From Flaccisagitta enflata (Eukaryota; Chaetognatha; Sagittoidea; Aphragmophora): 64,000 nucleotides of DNA. Below the pieces are notes generated by a model. That model saw nothing but the letters and a program-made list of their open reading frames with translations, was not told the DNA's origin and made no database searches. Shown here in pieces: positions 22,541-34,114 of the stretch; position 1 is the first letter of the stretch, and each line of letters begins with the position of its first letter. The stretch is from NCBI GenBank assembly GCA_965153355.1, contig OZ231126.1:95232001-95296000 (forward strand). The letters run 5' to 3'. The position numbers were made by a program, and so were the translations under genes.

Positions 22541-22594
22541 ATATGTCCCCCCCCAAACCTTAAAACAAGTCTCCCAGACTGCAAATGAAGCCTT

Positions 22595-23125
22595 TTTGGG
22601 CGGCGGCCCCAAAGGGCCGATGTCCTGTAGAACACAGGGGGGAATTTCGAGACGTCCGTCCGTCCGTCTGTCCTTCCGTCCTTCCGTCTGTCCGTCCCCC
22701 CCCCCCCGTTGACCTTCAAGACCTCAAATCAGCCCTTCCAGGCCTCCAATTAGCCCTTCCAGGCCTCAAATTAGCCGTTCTAAGCCTCAAATTAGCCCTC
22801 CCAGGCCTCAATTTAGCCCTCTAGCCCTCAAATCTGCCCTCTTGGCTTGGAATTAGCCTCCCCCATGTCTCATATCTACCCTCTAGACCTCAAATCTGCC
22901 TTCAATCAGCCCTCAAAGCATCAAATCAGCCCTCCAAACCTCAAATCTGCTCTCCAAGCCTTAATTCTGCCCTCCAGCCCTCAAATATGCCTTCAGTGGC
23001 CTAAATCAGCCATATAACGCCTGAAATATGCCCCCTCAGGACAGACAGGACCGCCCTGCTCTCACTCCACCTCCTCACTGGATCACTTCCAGCAGGGCAT
23101 TGGGTACCGCTGACCATGTGCGATC
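22595..23125. mobile_element. Family B element with internal minisatellite
   Basis: Begins GGGCGGCGGCCCCAAAGGG and CCGATGTCCTGTAGAACACA, then a (GTCC/TTCC)n tract, then a 20-bp minisatellite of CTCAAATTAGCCCTTCCAGG type. It closes with GCCCTGCTCTCACTCCAC and CCAGCAGGGCATTGGGTACC. A partial copy of the B end lies at 22305-22370. Confidence 0.65.
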
Positions 23126-23129
23126 CTTG

Positions 23130-23440
23130 GATGACTAGTTGAACCTAAATCAGGCCTCTCAGACACCAAATCAGGCCTTTCAGACCCCAAAACAGACCTT
23201 TCTGACCCCAAATTGGGCCTCTCAGACCCAAAATAAGGCCTCTCAGACCCCAAATTAAGCATATCAGACCTCAATTTAAGCATCTCAGACCCTAAATCAG
23301 GCCCTTTCAGACCCCAAATCAGACTGCTGAGACCCCAAATCAGGCCCCTCAGACCAAATCAGGCCTCTCAGATCCATATCAGGCCTGTTAGACCCCAAAT
23401 CAGGCCTCCCAGACCCCAAATTAGACCCTTTCACCCAAAG
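23130..23440. repeat. 20-bp minisatellite, CTCAGACCCCAAATCAGGCC
   Basis: About fourteen degenerate units of CTCAGACCCCAAATCAGGCC. Confidence 0.85.
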
Positions 23441-23470
23441 CCTCAAAATACTTTAAAATAATCAAAAATA

Positions 23471-23984
23471 CAGTAGATGTTGTCTAGACTTGGAAATACG
23501 GGGGAGCTCATAACCTGAGCATCAGTACAATGAGGGGACTGATATTTTGCTGGTGTAATGTATAGACCCTAATCTAAGGGGTTGACGATGGGGTATGGTA
23601 TCCCCCTACGGCTTACCTTACAAAAAAGATTTTTAGTATAAAACATTAGGATCAATCACTTTTATGGCAGAATTTCAGCTCCATCTATTTGCTTTAATTG
23701 CAAAACCAGCCTGGGATTCGAACCTGGAACCTTTAAAGAAATAAACTGATCACAATTAACCTGAAGTGGAGTGAGTTAACCACTAGACCAATTCCGACGG
23801 CTGTTTATAAGGAATTGATATGATTTAGTTTATTCAAAAGAATTTTCTATCCACAGAGCTGCCATACCCCATTGTCAACCCTATAGGACATAAGCATTAT
23901 ACACACACAGTTTCATTTGATTGGCATAAATAGTAGTTATGATATGAGGGCCCCCGTATTTCCAAGTATAGACGACATCTACTG
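23471..23984. mobile_element. 514-bp TA-flanked foldback element enclosing a tRNA-like sequence
   Basis: The ends CAGTAGATGTTGTCTAGACT and, inverted, CAGTAGATGTCGTCTATACT continue into TTGGAAATACGGGGG on both sides. TA flanks lie at 23469-23470 and 23985-23986. A second inverted pair, GGGTTGACGATGGGGTATGG (23580) against CCATACCCCATTGTCAACCC (23863), lies inside. The loop carries the tRNA-like sequence. Confidence 0.75.
23708..23803 (-). tRNA. Degenerate tRNA-like sequence (pseudo-tRNA or tRNA-derived SINE head)
   Basis: On the minus strand an A-box-like TGGTCTAGTGG is followed about 60 bases later by a perfect B-box GGTTCGAATCC. The T-stem has mismatches and the acceptor ends do not pair well, so a functional tRNA is unlikely. 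The anticodon cannot be assigned. The internal Pol III promoter elements may still be active. Confidence 0.5.
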
Positions 23985-23999
23985 TACCTAGAAATACCC

Positions 24000-24870
24000 A
24001 AAGAAAATATCTGAAAGTACCCAAAAGTACCATAAGTACCTACAATAATTTAAGTACCCTAAAGTACCCTGAAGTACCCTAAAGTACCCTGAAATACCCT
24101 CGAGTACCTTAAATTACCTTAAAAGAAAACAAAAATACCAAAAATACCCAAAATACTTAAAAATATCCAATATCCAATATCCAATATCTAATGTTGAAAA
24201 TGTTCAAAATGTTTGAATTGTTAAAATTTTAAATGTTAAGATTTAAATGTTTAAAATGTTAAAATTTAAAAACAGATTGAAATAAAAATAAATAAATAAA
24301 TAAATAACAATAAATCAAATAAATAGATTAACAGGTAAATAAAGAAGTATATATTCAATATGTCCAAAATGCCCAAAAATACCCAAAAATACCTATAAAT
24401 AAAAATAAATACTCAAAAATATCCAAAAATACCTAAAAATACCCAAAAATACCCAAAATTATTCAAAAATATTAAAAAAAAACCACAATGTTCCAAAATG
24501 TTCCACAATGTTCCACAATGCTACAAAATGTTCCACAATGTTCCACAATGTCCCAAAATGTTTTCAAAATATCAATACATCAATACATTCAAAAAATCAG
24601 AAAAATACTTAGAAATCCTTAAAGATACTTATTCAATATGTCCAAAATACCAAATTATACCCAAAAATATGAAGAAATACCCAAAAAATGTTCAAAAAAA
24701 AACTAAAAATACCAAAAATTACTCAAAAATAATAAAAAAAACTCTAAAAGTACCCAAAAATACCTAGGATAACTTAAGTACCCTAAAGTCCCCTGAAGTA
24801 CCCTAAAGTACCCTGAAATACCTTAGAGTACCTTAAATTACCTTAAAAACCCTTAAAATGTCATAATTTT
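24000..24870. repeat. TACCCTAAAG / TACCCAAAAA minisatellite
   Basis: Short degenerate units of TACCCTAAAG, TACCCAAAAA and, at 24487-24560, TGTTCCACAA. The translated frame is artefactual. Confidence 0.85.
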
Positions 24871-24879
24871 ATAAATGTG

Positions 24880-24955
24880 ACCGACCAACCTACCGACCGA
24901 CCTACCGACCGACACAGTAAGGTGTAGAGTCGCGTGCACGCGTGTACGCGTGTAG
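24880..24955 (-). mobile_element. Family A fragment (hairpin end)
   Basis: ACCGACCGACC tract, GTAAGGTGTAGAGTCGCGTG and CACGCGTG; the AAAAA end is replaced by TACGCGTG. Confidence 0.6.
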
Positions 24956-25075
24956 TATGTAGTTGTATTATGTAGTTTTAGTATGTAGTTGTAGTATGTA
25001 GTTGTAGTATGAAGTTGTAGTATGTAGTTTTAGTATGTAGTTGTAGTATGTAGTTGTAGTATGTAGTTGTAAAAT
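24953..25075. repeat. 14-bp minisatellite TAGTATGTAGTTGT
   Basis: About eight units with T/G variation. Confidence 0.9.
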
Positions 25076-25416
25076 CTTGAAAAATTTTTCTGCAATTTTT
25101 TCTTATTTTTAAATAGTATTGGTTAAATCTAGTTCATACCATGATAAATAACAAAAAATTTTGAATTACTAATGAAATTTGAAGAGTTTTGCATGTTTTG
25201 AACATTAAAACGAAGTATTTCAAAAATACTAAAAATACTTGTAAAATCACTTAAAATCAGAATTATATAATAATTTTTAGTTTTTTATGTTTGTCAGAGC
25301 CTAATACAACATATGCTATTGAAAAAAAAATCCAAATTAAAAAAAAATCAGATTTTTCAACCCTCAGGGGCTACCCTACCCCACCCCTATATTTCTACTC
25401 AGGGGCGGAAATCAAA

Positions 25417-25666
25417 AACAAGGTCATTAGACCTAAGTCGCGTGCGTCGGCACTTTCAAAAAAAGTCAGGCAGACAGACAGAAAACAATTTTATTTTTCA
25501 AAAAGACATTTACTACACAAAGTCTCTTTTGTATCATTCATAGACATAAAAACGCTTTAAAAAGCCTTTAAAACAGTTTTGTTACGAAGGGACCGATCAA
25601 CCGACGGACCGACGGACCAACCAACCAAAAAGTGGCTTATAGAGTCGCGTAGCACGCGACTAAAAA
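25417..25666 (-). mobile_element. Family A element
   Basis: AACAAGGTCATTAGACCTAA and GTCGCGTGCG at the distal end; GGACCGACGGACC tract; terminal hairpin GTCGCGTAGCACGCGAC then TAAAAA at 25644-25666. Directly abuts the open frame at 25670-25918. Confidence 0.7.
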
Positions 25667-25669
25667 CCC

Positions 25670-25918
25670 TCTGATGGCCCCAAAAGTATTCCCCCACTGT
25701 CTTTCCGTACCAAATTTCATATCTCTACTATGAGTGGTTTGGGCTGTAGGATATGGTGGGTTAAAAAGTGACATATAACATCTTATATTCCGTCCAAACC
25801 TGATTGTGAAGCTATCCGCAAAATCTTTATAGGAATCAATATTCCACGCGGCCTCCACTAGTTCAGTTGAGTTGATGAGCGGCTTATTTGGGTGCTTCAC
25901 ATCGCAAAAGTTGGTCAT
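25670..25918 (-). CDS. Possible coding fragment, unknown
   Basis: The minus-strand frame contains HPNKPLINSTELVEAAWNID, SYKDFADSFTIRFGRNIRCY and MSLFNPPYPTAQTTHSRDMK. The composition is protein-like and free of simple repeats. Its last codons run into the terminal hairpin of the family A element, so if real it is an exon or pseudogene truncated by that element. No family is recognised. Confidence 0.25.
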
Positions 25919-26394
25919 TTCTTTTCGCCCTCTTTATCTAATGTGGAGTGGTCATTATTAGGTACCTAACTATTTTTCTTTTATCAAAAATCTTTCATCT
26001 TCCGTTTGTTAAAAAATTGTTTTTTAGGACCTAATTTGCATAATGCAGTGACATAAAACAATATGCAGACATTGTTTGAATTAGCTTTTACACATTTTTA
26101 CTCTCCATAGAATTGTAATTCTGCCTTTTCATAAGCTCTTTCATAGCTTATGTTCTGATATTTTAATTTATTTTTACCAACATGATTTTCTAAAACAAGT
26201 AATTGTCCTTTTTGTAACAAAACTACACAGGATTCTGCTGAATTGTGGGAAATCTGTGAGAACTTTATGGCCAAAACAAAAACGGAAGATGAGGGAATTT
26301 TGAAAAAAAGAAAATGGTAATCTTTATGATTTTTGCTCTTCCATATTACTTAAGTAAGGTGAAGGGATACTCCCAACTTTTGCTTTTGCTAAGT

Positions 26395-26790
26395 TATTGT
26401 ACCGTTGACGGCGCTGACACCTCATCAGTTTCTCATTGTACCGTTGAGTTGATGACGGTTTTTTTGTCCCGTTGACACCTCATCAGTATCTCATTCTCTC
26501 ACTGAATTAATGAGTCTTATTGTCCAGTTGACACATAATCAGTTTCTCATTCTCTCGTTAAGTTGATGAGAGTCTTATCGTCCCATTGAGTTGATGAGAG
26601 TTTTATTGTCCCATTGACACAATCAGTTTCTTATTGTCCCGTTAAGTTACTGAGTCTTATTTTCCCGTTGATACAATCAGTTTCTTCTTGTCTCGTTGAG
26701 TTGAGGAGAGTCTTATTATCCCATTGACACATAAGTTTCTTATTGTCCCATTGAGTTGATGAGTCTTATTGTCCCGTTGACACATCATCA
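26395..26790. repeat. Minisatellite of CATTGTCCCGTTGAGTTGATGAG type
   Basis: Degenerate units of TTATTGTCCCGTTGA followed by GTTGATGAG or CACATCATCAG. The presumed acceptor of the next exon (CATCATCAG) lies in the last unit. Confidence 0.8.
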
Positions 26791-26791
26791 G

Positions 26792-27515
26792 TTTTACGGC
26801 CGAACAAACCGGAAGAAGTTTCGTGAGAAAAATCCGTCGCGTGGATTCGTCTTCAAACCGGGGCTAAGAAGCGGCGCCGCCAAAACAACGCCGGCACCAT
26901 TTCAACAGCGGCGGTGGCGAGGATTGACGCAAGCGGCGGGTCAAATACAGGCAGCGCCATTTCAACAACGGCGACCAGAATTGACGAAAACGGCGGCTCA
27001 AAAAAGGTTAGCTCCACTTCAACGGCGGCAAGGATTCACGCAGCCGGCGGGACAAAAATGGCCAACGCCGAAGCCAGCGCCAAGGCCAGCGCCGAGGCCA
27101 CCACCGAAGCCAACTGCCCCTTCGCAGCCATCTCAAGGACGTCCTCCACGACATTCATCAGACGCTCGTGCCTTCGTTGGCGTTGTTATTGAGGAAGAAG
27201 AGGAAGATCAGGAGGAAGAGGTCGAAGATCAGGAGGAGGAGGAGGAGGAGGAGGAGGAAGATCAGGAGGTGGAGGACGTCAATTATGATGGAGAATTCAA
27301 ACCAAGTTCGGGATCAAGAAATTCGGGCAGAAACGGCGCGCTTGTTAAAAAAGGCGATGAACAAAATGAAGAAGAAGAAGAAGAAGAAGAAGAAGAAGAA
27401 GAAGAAGAAGAAGAAGAAGAAGAAGAAGAAGAAGAAGAAGCGGAGCGGGAATATGCACTGGCGGAAATAAGCGAACGTCAAAGTCACCCGCAAATTCCAT
27501 TCGTGGATCGTTTTG
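26792..27515 (+). CDS. Candidate exon: Q/P/A-rich then acidic low-complexity protein
   Basis: Open from acceptor CATCATCAG to donor TTTTG|GTGAGT (phase 1). The N-terminal half has three imperfect copies of PFQQRR...LT.AAGQ, then a PKPAPRPAPRPPPKP stretch; the C-terminal half is a long E/D tract with (GAA)n, ending REYALAEISERQSHPQIPF and VDRFG. Strong donor and phase continuity with the exons at 28623 and 29361 support coding. The Glu tract partly coincides with pure (GAA)n, which may be polymorphic. Likely a nuclear, disordered protein (inference); no family recognised. Confidence 0.55.
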
Positions 27516-27599
27516 GTGAGTATTACAAACTCAGGGTTGACTAACCAGTCCCTTGGTGGAATGAACTCAATTGGTGGGGGCCCAGGGCAAGCCATAAGC

Positions 27600-28450
27600 C
27601 ACCACAACCCCTAGAAATTAGGGGGGCCCAGGCCTCAGGGGGCCCCCATTTAATGTTAAACTAGCCAAGGATAGCTCATGGTCAGCGGTACCCGATGCAC
27701 TGCTTGAAGTGAAGAAGTGGAGTGAGAGCAGGGCAGCGGCCCCAAAGGGCCTCAGGGGGCCCCCATTTAAACTAGCCTAGGATCCCCCATTTAAACTAGC
27801 CAAGGATTGCTCATGGTCAGCGGCACTCGATGCCCTGCTTGAAGTGATCAGCTGAAGAAGTGGAGTGAGAGCAGGGTAGCGGCCCCAAAGGGCCGATGTC
27901 CTGTAGGACACAGGGGTGAATTTCCATATGTCCTGAGAAGGCATATTTGAGATCTTTGGGGCAATTTTCCATGATATTCAATGGGAATTTTGCATTTGGT
28001 CAGTTTCTCGTCAATTTTCCAAGATATTCCCCCATTTAATGTTAAACTAGCCAAGGATCGCACATGGTCAGCGGCACCCGATGCCCTGCTTGGAGTGATC
28101 AGCTGAAGAAGTAGAGAGAGAGCAGGGCAGCGGCCCCAAAGGGCCAATGTCCTGTAGGACACAGGGGTGAATTTTCATATGTCCTGAGAAGGCATATTTG
28201 AGATCTTTTGGGCAATTTTCCATGATATTCAATGGGAATTTTGCATTTGTTCAGTGTCTCATCAATTTTCCATGTTATTCAATGGGAAGTTTGCATTTTT
28301 CCAATTTTTCATGTTATTGAATGGGAACTTGAGCATTGAGAAGCTGGGGGGGGGGGGGGATGGACAGACGGACAGTTGGACGGATGTATGGAAATTCACC
28401 CCTGTGTCCTACAGGACATCGGCCCTTTTGGGCCGCTGCCCAAAAAGTAT
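27600..28450. repeat. Family B tandem/foldback cluster
   Basis: Three copies of ATGGTCAGCGG...GATGCCCTGCTT and GCAGCGGCCCCAAAGGGCC (27680, 27800-27895, 28060-28150), each followed by GTCCTGTAGGACACAGGGGTG. An inverted end closes at 28385-28447 (CACCCCTGTGTCCTACAGGAC ... GGGCCGCTGCCCAAAA, with one CCCTTTTGGG change). All of it lies in a presumed intron. Confidence 0.75.
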
Positions 28451-28541
28451 ATGAGTAATATGACAGACGGACCGCCCAACCAACTGACGGACGGACGGAC
28501 AGACAAAGCGGGAAGTAGAGTGGCGTAGCACGCGACTAAAA
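28451..28541 (-). mobile_element. Family A fragment (hairpin half)
   Basis: GACGGACGGACGGACAGAC tract, AAAGCGGGAAGTAGAGTGGCG, then TAGCACGCGACTAAAAA. Abuts family B; the distal CTTGTT end is missing. Confidence 0.6.
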
Positions 28542-28622
28542 AGTAGGACAGTAAGACCAACGACTATCATGAGTAATATCTACTTTGACCATCAACATTC
28601 TGTTCTACTAAAATCACGCAAG

Positions 28623-28796
28623 ATACGACACGACTACCACATCAAAATGTACGAATGAAGAAAGCGTCTTCCACGGCAAACAAAAACCAGTCATCGATGG
28701 CGATCGAATGGTCACCATCGGCGATTGATTGGACGCCTGACGGAAACCGAAAATCTAACCTGCCGGCAGCTATCGAGTGGCGACCACAACACGCGG
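28623..28796 (+). CDS. Candidate exon with repeated IEW.P motif
   Basis: Begins after a CGCAAG acceptor following TTCTGTTCTACT and ends at GCGG|GTATGA. Translation includes MKKASSTANKNQSSMAIEWS, PSAIDWTPDGNRKSN and LPAAIEWRPQHAG. Entering and leaving phases (1 and 1) fit the exons at 26792 and 29361. The exon may also be skipped, because those two fit each other directly. Family unknown. Confidence 0.4.
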
Positions 28797-28939
28797 GTAT
28801 GAAATGAACAAGGGGGCACTCAAGTTGCGTGAGGGTGGGCAGGGTAGAATGATGATTTATGAAATTATAAGCCGAGAGGGCAAAATGAGTTGGAGCGCTA
28901 ATAAGGCGCCGAAGATACAGAGGGCGACACAGTGAATTA

Positions 28940-29193
28940 CATTTGAACCACGCTCAAACGGATCCGCTTTAAACGAATTTCCGCCAAGAACTGATACCAT
29001 TTCTTGGTCGCTTCAACTAGTTTTCTGTAATTTTCTATGTTGCGTGCACTGACCAACAGATTTTGTATTATGTAGAATTTTGTTATGGCCGATATATATA
29101 AAAAGGAAACTAATTGAAGGGACCAAGAAATAGCATCTGCTATGGGAGGAATTTCGTTTTTAAAACCGGATCCGTTGGAGCGGGGTTCAACTT
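28940..29193. mobile_element. Pogo/Tigger-like MITE (tentative)
   Basis: The ends CATTTGAACCACGCTCAAACG and, inverted, AGTTGAACCCCGCTCCAACG both lead into GATCCG; TA precedes the left end. GTTGAACCCCGC-type ends with TA targets are common in pogo/Tigger-derived MITEs (family knowledge). A related 177-bp copy lies at 32428. Confidence 0.6.
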
Positions 29194-29244
29194 TATTCAA
29201 AAAAAAGGGAAATCTTGCTTGACTTTACACAAAAAAAAAAAAAA

Positions 29245-29335
29245 GTCATGGACCGACATACTGACAGATTGAAGGATGGACGGACAGACGGACGGACAAA
29301 GCCTCTCATAAAGATGCGAGGATACATCTTAACAC
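29245..29335 (-). mobile_element. Family A fragment, GATGCG subtype
   Basis: GGATGGACGGACAGACGGAC and AAAGCCTCTCATAAAGATGCG, followed by AGGATACATCTTAA. The distal half is missing. Confidence 0.55.
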
Positions 29336-29360
29336 CTCTGAAGAAATTATCACTCTTTAG

Positions 29361-29490
29361 GTGAAATGAGATCGCAAAGAAAATCTAAAATGCGGGCGGC
29401 GAAAATGCTGAAGGAAGCCGTTGAAGAAGATGTGGAATTCGCTGTGGATGAACCTTTCCGCAACAAAAACAAGACATTGCATGTCGCTGG
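29361..29490 (+). CDS. Candidate internal exon, basic/acidic helix
   Basis: Acceptor TCACTCTTTAG and donor GCTGG|GTGAGG. Frame: EMRSQRKSKMRAAKMLKEAV then EEDVEFAVDEPFRNKNKTLH and VAG. Starts in phase 1, matching donors at 27515 and 28796; ends in phase 2. No family recognised. Confidence 0.5.
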
Positions 29491-29619
29491 GTGAGGATAT
29501 ATATACAGATAGACATACAGGCAGATAGACAGACAGACAAACGCATACCACCGTCTACGCGAACGCACACGGCCCAACACTCGGACAATGATAGAGAAGA
29601 AGAAGGAAGCGAGAAAGAA

Positions 29620-29623
29620 TGGG

Positions 29624-29702
<79 letters not shown>

Positions 29703-29760
29703 ATACAAGAAAAAGAGAAAGAAAGGAAGAATGAAAGAAAGAAAGAATGGAATGAAAGGG
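29620..29760. repeat. (GAAA)n microsatellite
   Basis: A pure run at 29625-29700, then a degenerate tail. Confidence 0.95.
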
Positions 29761-30359
29761 AAAAAGAATGAAAGAAAGGATGAATAGAACTAAGATGCAT
29801 ATCGCTAAACAAGACGTATTTCTCTGCACCCTTCTTGAGCCGCGTACTGTGTTTAGAGCGGAAAGGCTAAGTCGTCGAGAAGGAAATTTCCCTGGCGAAG
29901 AAAATATTTTTTTTCGTGAAGTCGCACGGAAACCGAGAAAAGAGTTACAGCCGTTTCGGGCACGACGACTTTGATCGTCTCTTCATGGATCCGAGAAGAA
30001 AATGATCGGTAATTCTATATTTGTCCGACGAGTTGATGCTGATTCAGGATTTTTTTCATGCTGAAAATTTTCTATTCATTTTTTTACACTAAAACGATGT
30101 AATAAGTCAGAAGAAAAGTGCACACAAATAGGTCACGCATTCAACTCACACATGGGGGCGTGTATGTAGAATTTTTAGTCCCAGGTACACCTCTATGAGT
30201 CTGTCAAGCCCTTCGCAGAGTTCCTTTTATAATATTTTAGATCATTTTCATTCAAGTAACATCATTATGTGCACCACTCCTGCCTGACCATCCGCGGCTG
30301 TTTTCCAGCCGGGTTTGTCTTTTACAAAAAGCCACTTAGATCCTTCATTCGTTGTTCAG

Positions 30360-30708
30360 GGGGTCGAGGAATATTGTGGGAGGGAGAAGAAGGAGGAGGG
30401 CGATGCCAAGGAGGAGGAAGAGGAAGAGCAATGTTCCCAGGTTACATCCCTGGAAGCGTGTCTACAGCAGGAGCAACCACTGGATGTCATCAACAACAAC
30501 AACAACAGCAACCCGCTCATTATCGTCATCATGTTGGGCTGTCTTCGACAAAAGCAAGTTTCATTCCATCCTTGGATTTTACACCCTCGTCAAAATCAAC
30601 GGTGGCGCCAACCCAACGACAAACCAAACAACGGCAGCAGCGATCGCCGCTGCGTTCTCTGTCATTTCAACCGACGACGCAACCTCATACTGTATTTCTC
30701 CTTTTTGC
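30360..30708 (+). CDS. Candidate exon, reading frame uncertain
   Basis: All three plus frames are open over about 350 bases of GC-rich, non-AT-like sequence; a strong acceptor, TTCATTCGTTGTTCAG, lies just upstream. The frame fitting the phase of exon 29361 gives a basic stretch RRRRRAMPRRRKRKSNVPRL, then WAVFDKSKFHSILGFYTLVK and TTAAAIAAAFSVISTDDATS. Another frame reads LDFTPSSKSTVAPTQRQTKQ. A possible donor GTATTTC lies at 30691. The exon is plausible, but the frame and the 3' end are not settled. Confidence 0.35.
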
Positions 30709-30786
30709 TTGAAATTATTTAGAATCATATTGACTCAATCATTTAGACTCAGAACTTTTAAGGCCTTACGTAGTCTGATTGCAGAC

Positions 30787-31140
<354 letters not shown>

Positions 31141-31229
31141 AAAAGGAGAAATACGGCATGTCTAAAATATTTCGTAGAAGGGAAATTTCAGTGGTAATTC
31201 CGCGCTTGAATCCGCGTCTCCGCCGTCCG

Positions 31230-31882
31230 CAAAACCTTTGACCCAGCCTCGGTTTGTTCCGAAGATGACTCTTCCTCCTCGTCTTCCTCCATTCTCACAT
31301 TTGTGGACGAAGTCGCTTCCAACATCCAGAGAGGTACCGCCACTTTCCCGGTCCCAAATGCCGCGAAGGACTCCGCCTCTTCCTCACTCAAACCCGGTGA
31401 CAAATCTGCAACTTCCTCCATTCTCGAAACCAACATCGACGACAACATTGGTGCTTCCATCGTCTTCAACTCCAAACATGAAAACGCCTCCGGTCCCATC
31501 CCCAATGCTATGTACAACTTTTCTTCCTCCATCCTCAACGATACGAACAATGACGCCTCCTCCTCCGTCCTTGATGCCACAGACAATGCATTGTCCTCTG
31601 CCCCCAATACTACAGACAACGATGCCTCCTCCATCCTCGATGCCACAGACAACGACGCATCGTCCTCTAACCTCAATTCTACAGCCAACGTCTTCAACCT
31701 CAAAGACGAGTCCGCCGCTTCCCTCGTTCACAACCCCCTCGACAAGATTGTCTTTACATCAACCAACAACGTCGGCGTCAAAACCGCCATTTTCGTCACC
31801 TGTAGACTCGAGGACGACGCAGCCGCTTCATTCACCGTCATTGCCGCAGACAAAGACCAGCCACGGTTCGACGAAGGCGTTA
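31230..31882 (+). CDS. Candidate exon, Ser/Asp- or Pro/Thr-rich, frame uncertain
   Basis: About 650 GC-rich bases are open in two plus frames and one minus frame. One plus frame reads SILDATDNDASSSNLNSTAN and FVTCRLEDDAAASFTVIAAD; the other is proline-rich, PRLPPFSHLWTKSLPTSREV. A donor TTTG|GTGTCT lies at 31883. The proline-rich frame ends in phase 1 and fits the exon at 32973; the Ser/Asp frame looks more natural. A 12-base-scale repeat (CTCGATGCCACAGACAACGA) explains why several frames stay open. Possibly a low-complexity exon of the same gene. Confidence 0.35.
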
Positions 31883-31977
31883 TTTGGTGTCTATGTGTGC
31901 TCAAGTGTGTGTGTGCATGCGTGTACTCATCTGCTCACGCGCGCGTCTGTAAGGGTTTGTTCGGTATATGTTCGTGT

Positions 31978-32016
<39 letters not shown>

Positions 32017-32081
32017 TGTGTGTGTGCGTGTTCGGTAGGTTTGTGTGTCTGTTTGTTTGTGTGCGTGACACGCTTAATTGA

Positions 32082-32140
<59 letters not shown>
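31978..32140. repeat. (GT)n and (GA)n microsatellites
   Basis: (GT)n 31980-32015; (GA)n 32085-32140, immediately after the candidate donor. Confidence 0.95.
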
Positions 32141-32145
<5 letters not shown>

Positions 32146-32427
32146 CAAGCTATCATGGTCGGATGTGTCAATACTCAAAAGGTTTTTTGATGAGGCCATC
32201 AAAATAAGACAGCACAGAGAAATAAAGTTAAAAACCTCAAATGTTTTTTTTTAAATTTTGTTTGTTCTTTAACTTGTATTTTCCTGTGTTGTTGATTTTG
32301 AATCAATATTATTGCGTATTAAATAATGTTTAATCACTTAAATATCCTGGCACTAATTCTAGAAAATTGTTTATTTATCAAACAAATCATAAGAAGAAGT
32401 CATACTTAATCTTTTTTAAAAATACTA

Positions 32428-32604
32428 CAGTTGAACTCCGCTCTAACAGACCCACCACTAACGGAATTCAGCCTATTATGGATATAAATTCACAGTCCCT
32501 TCACCTTCTTTCCTTTAATTTTCTATATTAGTTCCAACAAAATTCTGCATATAACAGATGATATTTATTAGTCCCTTGAAATATGCTAGAGCGGGGTTTA
32601 ACTG
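32428..32604. mobile_element. 177-bp TA-flanked MITE, pogo/Tigger-like
   Basis: Ends CAGTTGAACTCCGCTCTAAC and, inverted, CAGTTAAACCCCGCTCTAGC, flanked by TA (32426-32427 and 32605-32606). The interior is AT-rich and non-coding. Confidence 0.7.
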
Positions 32605-32972
32605 TATCTTTTCTTTAATAAATATTTTTTTTTTCAATAAAATTGAGTGGAGACGCTAAAAGTACATATATTTTGCCCATCTACTTTTTTGCTAAAAGTT
32701 GAAGTTGAATGATATTTGAAAAAAAAAATTGCCTTTAATTTTTATTTTTTTTATTTATGCTCCCTGATATGAAATACTTTTGTATAATGACACACCCAAA
32801 TACCATGGCTGTCGGACAGGGGCATTGAGGCAGAAAATAGTGGCCCAACATACAGATAGACAGACCAACACGCAAACTTACAATGCAACCCATAGAATAT
32901 GGAATACAAGATGGCAAAAAATCGACGACAATCAGAATAAAACAATTTTCTTGTATCTTGCATGGAAATCAG

Positions 32973-33255
32973 ACTTCACAAAGCCGTTTAGTGACGAAAC
33001 CGGCAAGCAGGACGTTCGTTTCGCATTCCAAATCGACAAGGACGAACTTTCAACGCGCGAATGCAGTGGCCCCCAAAACTCGGCTCGCTTTTCCGCGAGT
33101 GACCTTGAGGTCATCGAGGAAGATGACGTGGAGATTTTACCAGAAGATGGGGAGGAGAAAGAAGTAGAAGAGGTGGATGTTGGGCCTCAAGAAAGTGTCC
33201 AGCAGGTACAGTTCGATGAAAGCAAAGACAACCTAGATTGGAGGAGAGTTTTTAG
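32973..33255 (+). CDS. Transposase-like gene, first exon seen (acidic linker)
   Basis: First of eight exons joined by matching phases: 32973-33255, 34115-34233, 34982-35946, 36156-36398, 37355-37472, 40311-40409, 40725-41822 and 41917-41945. The predicted protein is about 980 residues with the N-terminus missing. This exon has FAFQIDKDELSTRECSGPQN and a D/E-rich linker, then FDESKDNLDWRRVFR, with donor TTTTTAG|GTATTT (phase 2). The acceptor (GGAAATCAG) is moderate. The exon fits a disordered acidic region ahead of the conserved core. A distant link to upstream low-complexity exons is possible. Confidence 0.6.
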
Positions 33256-33837
33256 GTATTTTGATTGAATTTAATCTATCAAAAAAAGTCTTAGCTTTTC
33301 TCAGGACTTCTTATTTCAAAATTTTAACCTAACCCATCAAATTGGGCTAAGAATTTTATATGATTTAAAAAAAACCAACTCAATTAGACTATTTCTACAA
33401 CTTTTTTAGCTATTTTCTTAGCAAAGCTCAAAACGGACAAAGAATTTGTAAAAATGGTCTGATTGAAAAATTTGGATACCTAAAATTTATCCTCCAGCCG
33501 AGGTCGTCTTTGCTCCCATTGTATTGTATTATGATCTGAAATCCATCATTTGCTCTCGTTAGTAACGAATATAAGAACAAATGAAAGATTGATATATTGG
33601 TGAAGATTTATGAATTCAAGCTTTTCAAGCTTTTTCATGCTTTATTAGACAAATGTGTGAACAAATGAAATACTGAAGTTTTTTAGATTCTATAATTGAT
33701 GTTTAAACACAACGGGACCTCAGCATAACAGTCTCGATAGGACTGGATATTTTTGACCATTAAAAACTAGCAACCCCTTAACAGGCTTTGTCGGTTCTTT
33801 GGTCTGAGTCTGTTTGTGAGTGTGTGTTTGTGATTGT

Positions 33838-33989
<152 letters not shown>

Positions 33990-34114
33990 ATTTGCGTGTG
34001 TGTGCATACTAGTGTAGAAGGTGTGGGGTTGTATGCCCCTACCCGCCAATCAACGACTATATTGTAACCTGCATTACTTGTTCTGCTAAAGCTTGCTCTC
34101 TGTTTTTGCATCAG

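Noticed and set aside
31188-31703. 171-codon minus-strand frame with MEEASLSV repeats as the coding strand
   Set aside because: All other exons in this region are on the plus strand and the plus-strand donor at 31883 is usable; the repeats keep both strands open.
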